A stretch of 64,000 nt of DNA from Pedobacter kyonggii (lineage in GTDB: Bacteria; Bacteroidota; Bacteroidia; Sphingobacteriales; Sphingobacteriaceae), in contig NZ_SIXF01000011.1 of assembly GCF_004310665.1 (NCBI RefSeq), forward strand, positions 102,268 through 166,267, in the 5' to 3' direction. The position numbers and the translations under genes are program-made. Shown here piece after piece: positions 25,128 through 33,204 of the stretch; the first letter of the stretch is position 1; each line of letters starts with the position of its first letter. A model generated the notes under the pieces. That model did not search any database and was not told the DNA's origin. It worked only from the letters and a program-made list of their open reading frames with translations.

Positions 25128-26087
25128 ATGATCGAATTAAAAGGCATAAGTAAGAAATTTGGTGATACCCAAGCGGTAAATCAGGTCTCTTTTAAAGTAG
25201 ACGAAAAGGAAACGCTGGTATTGTTGGGTACAAGCGGCTGTGGTAAAACCACCACGCTAAAAATGATCAACCGGTTAATTGAGCCAGATGCAGGTGAGGT
25301 TTTTATCAATGGTAAAGATATAAACAATCAAGATCCTGATATTTTACGAACAGGAATTGGTTATGTAATGCAGAATATTGGGCTTTTTCCACACTATACA
25401 ATTGCAGAAAATATTGCAGTTGTACCGAAACTTTTAAAATGGGATAAGGAAAAAATTAAAGCCCGAACGCAGGAGCTTATCAAAAAACTTCATCTTCCTG
25501 AAAATAGTCTTTCGATGTTTCCACATGAGCTAAGTGGAGGGCAACAGCAGCGTGTAGGCCTTGCCCGTGCTTTGGTTACAGACCCTTCTGTATTGTTAAT
25601 GGACGAACCTTTAGGCGCTTTAGACAACGTTACCCGAACCAGTATACAAAAAGAATTTAAGGGATTAGAAGAATTGAAAAGGAAAACCATTGTAATGGTT
25701 ACACACGATGTTCAGGAAGCTTTTGAATTGGCAGATCGCATCTGCTTAATGGATAAGGGGAAAATCATCCAGATTGGAACACCCAAAGAATTGCTTTATC
25801 AACCGATAAATGATTTTGCAAGGAAATTTTTAGCCGGACAAAGATTAGCCCTTGAATTTAAAGTAGTTAAAATGCAGGATATTTGGCCTTATTTACCTAA
25901 AGTAACACTACAAGATGGAAAAAGCCTATCTGCTGATTTGAATGTATGGGATGCGATGGAATTGTTGCGGAGTTCTGATCGGAGTGAACTTCTTGTTTCT
26001 GGTGCCAATAAAGAAAGCAAAGCCATTAATTTCGAACAGTTAACCAAAGGATTTAACCAATTTCAAAACGAGCAGGTACATGAATGA
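25128..26087 (+). CDS. ABC transporter ATPase, probable ergothioneine importer (EgtV-like)
   Basis: This 319-residue ATPase of the quaternary-amine (OpuCA/ProV) branch has Walker A GTSGCGKTT (residues 34-42), the signature LSGGQQQRVGLARAL and Walker B VLLMDEPLGALD. A short C-terminal extension follows, but the tandem CBS domains of OpuCA-type proteins are missing or much reduced. It powers the permease encoded next, with which it overlaps by 8 bases. Glycine betaine or choline would be the default guess for this family. Linkage to EgtB and EgtD points instead to ergothioneine, a trimethylated betaine, as in the EgtUV importers. Confidence 0.8.
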   Translation: MIELKGISKKFGDTQAVNQVSFKVDEKETLVLLGTSGCGKTTTLKMINRLIEPDAGEVFINGKDINNQDPDILRTGIGYVMQNIGLFPHYTIAENIAVVPKLLKWDKEKIKARTQELIKKLHLPENSLSMFPHELSGGQQQRVGLARALVTDPSVLLMDEPLGALDNVTRTSIQKEFKGLEELKRKTIVMVTHDVQEAFELADRICLMDKGKIIQIGTPKELLYQPINDFARKFLAGQRLALEFKVVKMQDIWPYLPKVTLQDGKSLSADLNVWDAMELLRSSDRSELLVSGANKESKAINFEQLTKGFNQFQNEQVHE

Positions 26088-27651
26088 GCATCAGCAAACT
26101 TTATGGCAGTTTATGCATGAGCAAGCTGATAAATTGTTTAATCAGACCCTGCAACACGTTGGTTTAACCTTTATTTCATTACTTTTTGCCATCGCCATTG
26201 GTTTACCACTGGGTATATTGATTGCCAGAAAAAGAAAACTATCAGGAACAATTTTAGGGATTGCCGGCGTATTGCAAACGGTTCCGAGCATTGCCTTATT
26301 GGGATTTATGATCCCGGTTTTAGGGATTGGTGCAAAACCTGCAATTGTAGCGCTGCTGATTTATGCCTTGTTACCGATTATCCGCAATACCTATACAGGC
26401 ATTATTGGCATCGATCAACATGTTAAAGAAGCCGCCAGGGCAATGGGCATGAGCAAAAGCCAGATTTTGCTGAAGGTTGAGTTGCCATTGGCTATGCCAG
26501 TTATATTGGCGGGTATCCGTACAGCAACGGTAATTAATGTTGGCGTGGCCACATTGGCCTCTTTTATTGCTGCGGGTGGATTAGGAGAGTTTATTTTTGG
26601 CGGCATTTCGCTCAACAATACCAACATGATTTTAGCTGGGGCTATTCCTGCAGCTTTGTTGGCCATTATTCTTGATGCCTTGCTTTCTCTGGTTCAGAAA
26701 ATGAATTTTAAAAAGCTGAGAAAAGCATTGTACATTTTGCCTGTTGTGATTTTAATTTTAGGTGGCTTTTATGCACTTCCATCGGCTTATGGTTCTACCT
26801 TAACCGCCGGATTTACCCCTGAATTTATGGGCAGGCAAGACGGCGATCTTGGATTGAAATCTACCTACGGCTTAAAAATCCATACCATTGTAATCAGCGA
26901 TGCGGTGATGTACAAGGCCGCTTTTTCAAAAGAACTGGATGTAATTAGTGGTTACTCTACCGATGGTCGTTTGAAAGCCTTTGATCTAAAGATTTTAAAA
27001 GACGATAAAAGCATTTTTCCGCCGTATTACGCTGCGCCGATAGTCAGAAATGAAGCCTTGAAACAATTTCCAAAGCTGGAAGAAACACTAAATCTGTTGG
27101 CACGCAAAATAACTGATTCAGTTATGACCGATCTAAATTATCGAACAGATTACCTGCATCAAACTCCAGAACGCGTAGCAAAAGATTTCCTCATCAGTAT
27201 TGGTTTATACAAAGCGCCTAAAAATGGACATAACGGTGTAGTGAGGATAGGCTCAAAAATTTTTGGTGAGCAATATATTTTGGCCGAAATGTACAGCATG
27301 CTGATTAAAGGGAATACAGATTATGAGGTATCTACCAAAACAGGACTTGGTGGAACAAAAATCTGTTTTGATGCACTGATGAATGATCAGATCGATTTTT
27401 ATCCCGAATATACCGGTACAGGTTTATTGGTTTTGTTGCAACCGGATCCAAAAATTGCGAAAGAAATGGCGCACGATAAAGATAAAACCTATGATTATGT
27501 CTCCACCGAATTTGAGAAAAAGTTTAAAATCAAATGGCTTAAACCTATAGGTTTTAATAATTCTTATGCTTTAATGATGCGGCAAAAACAATCAAAAGAT
27601 CTGAATGTTAATACCATCACGGATCTTAAAAACTATCTGGATAAAAATTAA
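26080..27651 (+). CDS. Permease fused to a circularly permuted binding protein (EgtU-like)
   Basis: This 523-residue fusion has about residues 25-210 forming the permease, with the EAA loop around EAARAMGMSKSQILLKVELP. A further membrane segment (about 213-232) leads to the outside binding domain. In ProX/OpuBC-type binding proteins the order begins with IGSK.TEQ and ends with the STDGRI/PPY/VA..FL part. Here the order is reversed: residues 241-382 hold FTPEFMGRQDGDLG, YSTDGRLKAFDLK, FPPYYAAP and VAKDFL. Residues 387-523 then hold VRIGSKIFGEQ, TGLGGTK, YPEYTGTGLL and GFNNSYALMM. The chain stops in DLKNYLDKN, where a normal protein would continue into the FTPEF part. This is a circular permutation, not a truncation, because both lobes are complete. 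Substrate assignment to ergothioneine rests on the neighbours. Confidence 0.82.
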   Translation: MNEHQQTLWQFMHEQADKLFNQTLQHVGLTFISLLFAIAIGLPLGILIARKRKLSGTILGIAGVLQTVPSIALLGFMIPVLGIGAKPAIVALLIYALLPIIRNTYTGIIGIDQHVKEAARAMGMSKSQILLKVELPLAMPVILAGIRTATVINVGVATLASFIAAGGLGEFIFGGISLNNTNMILAGAIPAALLAIILDALLSLVQKMNFKKLRKALYILPVVILILGGFYALPSAYGSTLTAGFTPEFMGRQDGDLGLKSTYGLKIHTIVISDAVMYKAAFSKELDVISGYSTDGRLKAFDLKILKDDKSIFPPYYAAPIVRNEALKQFPKLEETLNLLARKITDSVMTDLNYRTDYLHQTPERVAKDFLISIGLYKAPKNGHNGVVRIGSKIFGEQYILAEMYSMLIKGNTDYEVSTKTGLGGTKICFDALMNDQIDFYPEYTGTGLLVLLQPDPKIAKEMAHDKDKTYDYVSTEFEKKFKIKWLKPIGFNNSYALMMRQKQSKDLNVNTITDLKNYLDKN

Positions 27652-28802
27652 TGACACTGGTAGAAAAATACTTGCAAATTAGGAAATACTCCGAACAAAT
27701 TTGCGAACCCTTGCAAACAGAAGATTATGTGGTACAACCAATTGTAGATGTTAGTCCCCCGAAGTGGCATTTGGGACATACCACATGGTTCTACGAAACC
27801 TTTATATTAAAGCCATTGTCTGTTAATTATCAGGTATATAACGATGAATATAATTTCGTTTTCAATAGTTATTATGAAACGGTTGGTAATCGGGTAATCC
27901 GGACAGATCGTGGTAATTTAAGTCGACCAAGTGTAAATGAGATTTACCAGTACAGGGCTTATGTAGATGAAGCCATGGTGAAATTCCTGGCCGCGACACT
28001 AACAGATGAAGTAAAAGAACTGTTGATTTTGGGTTTTAACCATGAGCAGCAGCACCAGGAACTTTTGCTTACCGATATTAAATACATTTTAGGAAACAAC
28101 CCACTTTTTCCAACTTATTCAAAGAACCAAAAAGAAGTTTTAACCGTAAGTAAAATAGAGCCTGGCTTTATCAGAATTTTAGAAGGTATTTATGAGATCG
28201 GTTACTATGGAGCAGGTTTTAGCTTTGATAATGAATTAAACAGGCATAAGGTTTACCTGCACGATTTTTCAATCAGTAAAACATTGGTGAGTAATGCAGA
28301 ATTTATCGAATTCATTCGTGCGGGCGGTTATGAAAATTTTAATTTCTGGCATGCCGAAGGATGGGATTGGGTGAAAAGTAACAACATTAGTGCACCTATG
28401 TACTGGCACTTAATAGACGGAAAATGGTTTAATTATACTTTAGCTGGTCTTTTACCTATTGATTTAACCGCACCGTTAAGCCACATCAGTTATTATGAAG
28501 CTTATGCTTTGGCAAGCTGGAAAGGCATGCGTTTACCAACTGAATTTGAATGGGAAATAGCAGCCGAACACTTTAACTGGGGCGAACGATGGGAGTGGAC
28601 CGAAAGTGCTTATTTGCCTTATCCTGGTTTTAGTAAAGCACCAGGTGCCATTGGCGAGTACAATGGAAAGTTTATGGTTAACCAGAAAGTGCTTCGCGGC
28701 GCATCAATCGCCACGCCCAAAAATCACTCGCGCATTACTTATAGAAATTTCTTCCACCCACATTTAAGGTGGCAATATACAGGGATCCGATTAGTAAAAT
28801 AG
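27651..28802 (+). CDS. egtB: Ergothioneine biosynthesis sulfoxide synthase EgtB
   Basis: This 383-residue iron enzyme has an N-terminal DinB-like helical domain with the three iron-ligand histidines, His43 (WHLGHTTW), His131 and His135 (NHEQQHQELL). A C-terminal sulfatase-modifying-factor (C-type lectin-like) domain ends in RNFFHPHLRWQYTGIRLVK, a strong EgtB signature. It joins trimethyl-histidine with a sulfur donor and O2 to give the sulfoxide. No EgtA or EgtC gene is nearby, so cysteine rather than gamma-glutamylcysteine may be the donor, as known for some EgtB types. It has no fused methyltransferase, unlike OvoA. Its ATG overlaps the stop of the transporter gene by one base (TAATG). Confidence 0.93.
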   Translation: MTLVEKYLQIRKYSEQICEPLQTEDYVVQPIVDVSPPKWHLGHTTWFYETFILKPLSVNYQVYNDEYNFVFNSYYETVGNRVIRTDRGNLSRPSVNEIYQYRAYVDEAMVKFLAATLTDEVKELLILGFNHEQQHQELLLTDIKYILGNNPLFPTYSKNQKEVLTVSKIEPGFIRILEGIYEIGYYGAGFSFDNELNRHKVYLHDFSISKTLVSNAEFIEFIRAGGYENFNFWHAEGWDWVKSNNISAPMYWHLIDGKWFNYTLAGLLPIDLTAPLSHISYYEAYALASWKGMRLPTEFEWEIAAEHFNWGERWEWTESAYLPYPGFSKAPGAIGEYNGKFMVNQKVLRGASIATPKNHSRITYRNFFHPHLRWQYTGIRLVK

Positions 28803-28809
28803 TATAGAT

Positions 28810-29784
28810 ATGACCACCTCCACTATCGAAACAACAACAGACAACAAAACACAGTTCCTTCAGGAAACCTTAGCAGGTTTACACTCCGAGCCAAAATTTA
28901 TGCGTTCTAAGTACTTTTACGATGCTACTGGTGACCGTATTTTTCAGCAGATTATGGAAATGGAGGAATATTATTTAACCAATGCAGAAATGGAAATCCT
29001 GCAATACCAGGCCAACCAAATTTCTCAGGCGGTATCGGCCGATGGGAGTGCTTTTGATCTAATCGAACTTGGTGCTGGCGATGCAACAAAATCCATTCAC
29101 CTGCTCAAATCATTGTTACACAATCGGTTGGAATTTAGTTATTTTCCAATTGATATTTCTGCTCATGTGATTTCGGACCTGGAAGAAAGTTTGCCTGAAA
29201 AACTTCCCGGACTGAATATGAAAGGTTTAAATGGTGATTATTTTGATATGCTCAAAAGCGCCACAGAATTATCCGGCCGCAGAAAAGTAGTGCTTTTTAT
29301 GGGGGCAAATATCGGAAACATGAGTATAGCTGATGCCGGAAAATTTTGCTCGTCATTAAAAAAACTGCTTTCTCCTAAGGATTTGTTGATCATTGGATTC
29401 GACCTGAAAAAAAATCCTAAGCAGATTCTTTCTGCGTATAATGATAAAGGCGGAATTACCAGATCATTCAACCTCAATTTGCTTCATCGGATCAATAAAG
29501 AATTAGAGGGTAATTTCGACCTGAACAATTTTGAGCATTATGCCAGTTACGATCCAGCATCTGGAGCCTGTAAAAGTTACCTCATCAGTTTAAAAAAACA
29601 GATTGTTAATATTGGTCAAAATGCCATTCATTTTGAAGAGAACGAGCATATTTTTATGGAGATATCACAAAAGTATTCGCTTAATGATATCGATCAGCTT
29701 GCAGAAAAAACCGGATTTAAACCGCTTCAGCGTTTCTTCGATCAGCATCAATATTTTGTAGATGCCATTTGGAGGGTAGGCTAG
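28810..29784 (+). CDS. egtD: L-histidine N-alpha-methyltransferase EgtD
   Basis: This 324-residue SAM-dependent methyltransferase converts histidine to hercynine by three methylations. Family signatures are FMRSKYFYDATGDRIFQQI, EYYLTNAEMEIL and the SAM-binding ELGAGDATKSIHLL, followed later by VLFMGANIGNM and GFDLKKN. Length is typical. It starts 7 bases after egtB. Its TAG stop lies in CTAG, whose complement is also the stop of the convergent PLP-enzyme gene, so the two genes overlap by 4 bases. With EgtB it gives the core of the aerobic ergothioneine pathway; the last C-S lyase step needs an EgtE-type enzyme. Confidence 0.94.
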   Translation: MTTSTIETTTDNKTQFLQETLAGLHSEPKFMRSKYFYDATGDRIFQQIMEMEEYYLTNAEMEILQYQANQISQAVSADGSAFDLIELGAGDATKSIHLLKSLLHNRLEFSYFPIDISAHVISDLEESLPEKLPGLNMKGLNGDYFDMLKSATELSGRRKVVLFMGANIGNMSIADAGKFCSSLKKLLSPKDLLIIGFDLKKNPKQILSAYNDKGGITRSFNLNLLHRINKELEGNFDLNNFEHYASYDPASGACKSYLISLKKQIVNIGQNAIHFEENEHIFMEISQKYSLNDIDQLAEKTGFKPLQRFFDQHQYFVDAIWRVG

Positions 29785-30860
29785 CTGTGGTTGTCCAAAA
29801 CCTGGAGCAGTTGATTTAAATCCTCTTCTGTATTATAATAGTGAAACGAAATCCTTGTGCCTGCCCCTCGCGGTGAGCAAAGGATTTTGCCTGTAGCGAG
29901 TTTGTCAACTGTTTTTTGATCCAATGGCATGCTCATAATGGTAGATTGATATTTTCGCTCCAATGTCCAATCTGGAATTAAGCCCCTTGAATTTAGTGAT
30001 AACCTGGCTTTGTTGGAAATTTCCTGTGTGGTTCTTTCAATCCAATCGAAACCAATTAAGCCCAGCTCATTTAAGCTTTCGTTTAATGTACCAAAATTTA
30101 AAGTGTCTAAATGCCCGGGTTCGAAACACATAGATAGGTGGTCTTTGCCTTTTAAAAAGGGTGCTGTAGGCAATTCGGCTAGTTTATTTTTATTGTAAAT
30201 GGTATCTTTCATTCGATCGGAAAGGAATGCGTAACCGTTTCCGTATCCAGCCAAAAGCCATTTATAGCCACTTCCGATTAAAGCATCCAGGCCTGATTTT
30301 TCAAAGTTAAAATTTGTTGTACCTAAAAACTGAGTGCCATCACCAATCAACAAAAGATCAGGATATGTAGCTTTTAAATTCTGGATAAATTCATCATTCA
30401 TCCTTAATCCACTAATGTATTGTACCATACTAAATGCCAGCACGGTAGGCTTAAATTTTTCAATGGCAATGATAATGTTTTCTTCTAACTTTTCATCAAT
30501 GGCTATGCTATGGTATTCAAAACCCATACTGATTACAGGATAACTTACAGATGGATATTCCTCTTCCAATAACAGAAAACGATGGTTTTTGTCCAAGCCA
30601 CTCAGTAAAGTATTGAAACCTACTGAAAAATTCTGAACCAGATAGGTATTCCCGGATTTTGAACTGAAAAGTTTAGCAATGTTATTTCTGAGGTCGGTAA
30701 TGACGGGCAGGTTTTCCGTTCTGAAAATACTTCCGCCAGCAATAAAGTCTTGATCATGTTTAGTTCTCCATTCTGCCAGATTGGTAGATAAAATGCCAGA
30801 ATTAGCAGTATTAAGATAGGTATATGCTGTGAGGATCGGAAAAGATAGGTTCATGCCCAA
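29781..30860 (-). CDS. Aminotransferase class V-fold PLP enzyme, candidate EgtE C-S lyase
   Basis: This 359-residue fold-type I PLP enzyme of the class V/cysteine-desulfurase group has PLP lysine Lys200 in SGYKWLLAGYGNG and ring-stacking/Asp residues in GDGTQ (Asp174, Gln177). The catalytic cysteine loop of cysteine desulfurases (SSGSACS type) is not evident, which fits a lyase or epimerase-like member. EgtE of the mycobacterial pathway belongs to this broad group and cleaves the hercynylcysteine sulfoxide. The gene is convergent with egtD and overlaps it by 4 bases, so it is not in the operon but is tightly linked. The EgtE role is inference; kynureninase- or isopenicillin-epimerase-like activities are alternatives. 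Confidence 0.65.
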   Translation of the reverse strand: MGMNLSFPILTAYTYLNTANSGILSTNLAEWRTKHDQDFIAGGSIFRTENLPVITDLRNNIAKLFSSKSGNTYLVQNFSVGFNTLLSGLDKNHRFLLLEEEYPSVSYPVISMGFEYHSIAIDEKLEENIIIAIEKFKPTVLAFSMVQYISGLRMNDEFIQNLKATYPDLLLIGDGTQFLGTTNFNFEKSGLDALIGSGYKWLLAGYGNGYAFLSDRMKDTIYNKNKLAELPTAPFLKGKDHLSMCFEPGHLDTLNFGTLNESLNELGLIGFDWIERTTQEISNKARLSLNSRGLIPDWTLERKYQSTIMSMPLDQKTVDKLATGKILCSPRGAGTRISFHYYNTEEDLNQLLQVLDNHS

Positions 30861-30963
30861 ATTTAAAAGAATTGTGCGTTAAAAAAATAGATGTTGCCAC
30901 AGAAATTGATTTTTATACAAACCTATGAGAATCACGTTTGTTAGGTTAATACTAAATGTTATT

Positions 30964-31440
30964 ATGGAAAATCAAACATCAATACTGGTTACGGAACTTA
31001 AAAAATTATTAAATGGGGGTGGAGCGCATGTAGGGTTTAAAGATGCTGTTGCCAATTTGCCTTTTAATCTCTTGGGCGAAAAGCCTTACAACTTACCTTA
31101 CAGCATTTGGCAATTGGCCGAACACATTAAAATTGCCCAGTGGGATATGCTCGAATTTAGTAAAGACGGATCGCATCTATCGCCTAAATGGCCAGACGAA
31201 TATTGGCCTAAAGAACTGGCGCCTAAAGATGAAAATGCCTGGAACAATACACTAGAACGGATTGATGCTGATCTGAAAGAATTTATTGCTTTATTAGATT
31301 CTTCAGATTTATATGAGCCAATTCCGCATGGGGATGGGCAAAGTGTATTACGCGAAGCCTTGCAGATTGCCGATCATAATGCCTACCACATTGCCGAAAT
31401 TGTAGTCATCAGGCGTTTATTGGGCGCCTGGAAAAGCTAA
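30964..31440 (+). CDS. DinB-family helical protein
   Basis: This protein of about 158 residues starts at the ATG at 30964; an upstream in-frame ATG at 30925 would add 13 residues of hydrophobic, non-family sequence. It is a four-helix-bundle DinB/YfiT-like protein. Likely metal-binding histidines sit in IWQLAEHIKIAQ and in ADHNAYHIAEIVVIRRLLG, the usual positions for the family. Members include damage-inducible proteins and thiol-dependent transferases such as bacillithiol S-transferase, but the substrate is unknown here. It is divergent from the PLP-enzyme gene and lies close to the ergothioneine genes, so a thiol-related role is possible but unproven. Confidence 0.75.
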   Translation: MENQTSILVTELKKLLNGGGAHVGFKDAVANLPFNLLGEKPYNLPYSIWQLAEHIKIAQWDMLEFSKDGSHLSPKWPDEYWPKELAPKDENAWNNTLERIDADLKEFIALLDSSDLYEPIPHGDGQSVLREALQIADHNAYHIAEIVVIRRLLGAWKS

Positions 31441-31554
31441 AGGAAATTGTCTTATTCGGACCTGTACTTTGCCGCTTATGCAGCCTGTTACTATTTTTTA
31501 ATCTACTAAATTTAACTGTCCGTTCTCGTAAAAATTGATTTAAAAAAAAGATTT

Positions 31555-31938
31555 ATGTTACAAAACTCAAAAGCATTCAGCTCATTTTCTGTAGACGATG
31601 TAGAGAAAGCAAAAGACTTTTATCAAGGGTTATTGGGTATCGAAGTAAAAGATAATCCAATGGGCGTAATTGAATTGGTTATTTCCGGATCTGCAAATGT
31701 ATTACTTTATCCAAAGCCAAATCATGTTCCGGCAACTTTTACGGTACTTAATTTTCCTGTCGAAAATATAGATCAGGCGGCCGACGAACTTATTGCTAAG
31801 GGAATAAAGTTCGAGATTTACAATGAAGAATATTTCAAAACGGATAGTAAAGGCATCTCACGGGGAAACGGAGGACCAAACATTGCCTGGTTTAGAGATC
31901 CTGCTGGCAATATTTTGTCTATTTTGGAAATCGATTAG
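31555..31938 (+). CDS. VOC (glyoxalase/bleomycin-resistance fold) protein
   Basis: This 127-residue protein consists of paired beta-alpha-beta-beta-beta modules typical of the vicinal oxygen chelate fold. Recognisable parts are the start [20 protein letters not shown] and the end [19 protein letters not shown], with the Glu expected as a metal ligand near the C-terminus. Function within the family (lyase, dioxygenase or resistance protein) cannot be told. It lies 114 bases after the DinB-like gene and converges with ackA. A long hairpin separates the two. Confidence 0.85.
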   Translation: MLQNSKAFSSFSVDDVEKAKDFYQGLLGIEVKDNPMGVIELVISGSANVLLYPKPNHVPATFTVLNFPVENIDQAADELIAKGIKFEIYNEEYFKTDSKGISRGNGGPNIAWFRDPAGNILSILEID

Positions 31939-31946
31939 GCTTGGCT

Positions 31947-32001
31947 AGACTTCCGAAGTTAGCCAGGCGCATTGTGTCATTGGCGCAAACTTCGGAAGTC
32001 T
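31947..32001. terminator. Long hairpin between convergent genes
   Basis: AGACTTCCGAAGTT (31947-31960) and AACTTCGGAAGTCT (31988-32001) are perfect 14-base reverse complements. A shorter GCGC/GCGC pair sits inside. It lies between the stop codons of the VOC gene and ackA, so it may terminate both transcripts. Confidence 0.65.
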
Positions 32002-32006
32002 TGCTA

Positions 32007-33203
32007 TTAGTTTAAAAGCTCAAAACATTGGTGGGCAATTTCATATTCTTCGTTGGTTGGGATAACCAATATCTTAACCTTTGAATCAGCCTTGTTAATT
32101 TCTTTCAATTCTCCAATATAGGCTGTATTTTGAGCTGGATCTAATTCAATACCCAGATAATTCAGCTCCGAACATACAGCCTCACGCATGTTACTGTCGT
32201 TTTCGCCTACACCAGCGGTAAATACTAGTGCATCTATGCCATTTAAAATAGCTGTATAAGCACCAATAAATTTCTTGATCCTATAGGCATACAGTTTTAG
32301 CGCCAAAATTGCAGCTGTATTGCCTTCGCTTACCATTTTTCTAATGTCGCGCATATCGCTCGAGCCACCTACACCTAACAGTCCCGATTGCTTGTTAACC
32401 AGGGTGCTCAACTGCTCTAAAGTATATCCAGAATGCTCCATTAAGTGAAAAATAACCGATGGATCGATGTCTCCAGAGCGTGTGCCCATCATTAGACCGC
32501 TTAATGGGCCAAATCCCATACTGGTATCTATCGATTTACCATTTCTAATGGCCGTAATACTGCAACCGTTGCCCAAGTGGATGCTTATAATTTTTGTATC
32601 AACTTTATTTAACCATTTGTTGGCCTGCTCACTTACATATTTATGGCTGGTTCCATGAAATCCATATACCCTGATGCCATGTTCTTTGTAATACCATTCT
32701 GGAATGGCATAACGATAGGCCTGTTCTGGTATGGTTTGATGAAATGCCGTATCGAATACGGCAATTTGTTTCGCGTTTACAAAAGTCTGTTCGGCTACTT
32801 CAATACATTTATAATTAACCGGATTATGCAGCGGCGCAAGTGAGAACAGCTTATTGATCTGATGTTTTACCTCATCGGTAATAAGGGTTGCGCCTGCAAA
32901 ATGTTCACCTCCATGCACTACTCTATGGCCAACAGCTGCGATATCATCAGGACTGGCTATTACCGCGTATTCTCCTTCAGTTAGCAAAGCTAAAACCTGT
33001 TTTAAGCCTTCGCCGTGGTTAGCAATAAAACCTGATTGTTCAATGCTATACTTTTCGTTGTTGCGATAAACTGTATGCTTAATAAACGAGCCTTCAATGC
33101 CAATACGCTCTACCAGACCACTGCAAATTGGCGCTTTTTCTGGCATGTTAAAAAGCTGGTATTTTAAGGAACTGCTTCCTGAGTTGATTACTAAAATGTT
33201 CAT
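32007..33203 (-). CDS. ackA: Acetate kinase
   Basis: This 398-residue cytoplasmic enzyme interconverts acetyl phosphate plus ADP with acetate plus ATP. The sequence opens with ILVINSGSSSLKYQLF (family signature 1) and has VVHGGEHF, DTAFHQTIPE and HLGNGCSITAIRNGKSIDT, followed by PLSGLMMGTRSGDIDPS. The catalytic Arg and Asp and the nucleotide-binding residues are therefore present. Length is as expected. It starts one base after the end of pta, forming the usual pta-ackA operon for overflow acetate metabolism and acetyl-phosphate balance. Confidence 0.96.
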   Translation of the reverse strand: MNILVINSGSSSLKYQLFNMPEKAPICSGLVERIGIEGSFIKHTVYRNNEKYSIEQSGFIANHGEGLKQVLALLTEGEYAVIASPDDIAAVGHRVVHGGEHFAGATLITDEVKHQINKLFSLAPLHNPVNYKCIEVAEQTFVNAKQIAVFDTAFHQTIPEQAYRYAIPEWYYKEHGIRVYGFHGTSHKYVSEQANKWLNKVDTKIISIHLGNGCSITAIRNGKSIDTSMGFGPLSGLMMGTRSGDIDPSVIFHLMEHSGYTLEQLSTLVNKQSGLLGVGGSSDMRDIRKMVSEGNTAAILALKLYAYRIKKFIGAYTAILNGIDALVFTAGVGENDSNMREAVCSELNYLGIELDPAQNTAYIGELKEINKADSKVKILVIPTNEEYEIAHQCFELLN

Positions 33204-33204
33204 G

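Noticed and set aside
25128-27651. Glycine betaine/choline osmoprotectant importer
   Set aside because: The family allows it, but the ATPase lacks the CBS regulatory domains and the genes are locked into an operon with egtB and egtD. Ergothioneine is the better guess, though not proven.
26080-27651. Truncated or frameshifted binding protein
   Set aside because: The early stop after DLKNYLDKN looked like truncation, but the missing lobe is present upstream in the same chain, so circular permutation explains it.
27651-28802. Ovothiol synthase OvoA or selenoneine synthase SenA
   Set aside because: There is no fused methyltransferase domain as in OvoA and no SenB or SelD gene nearby; EgtD follows directly.
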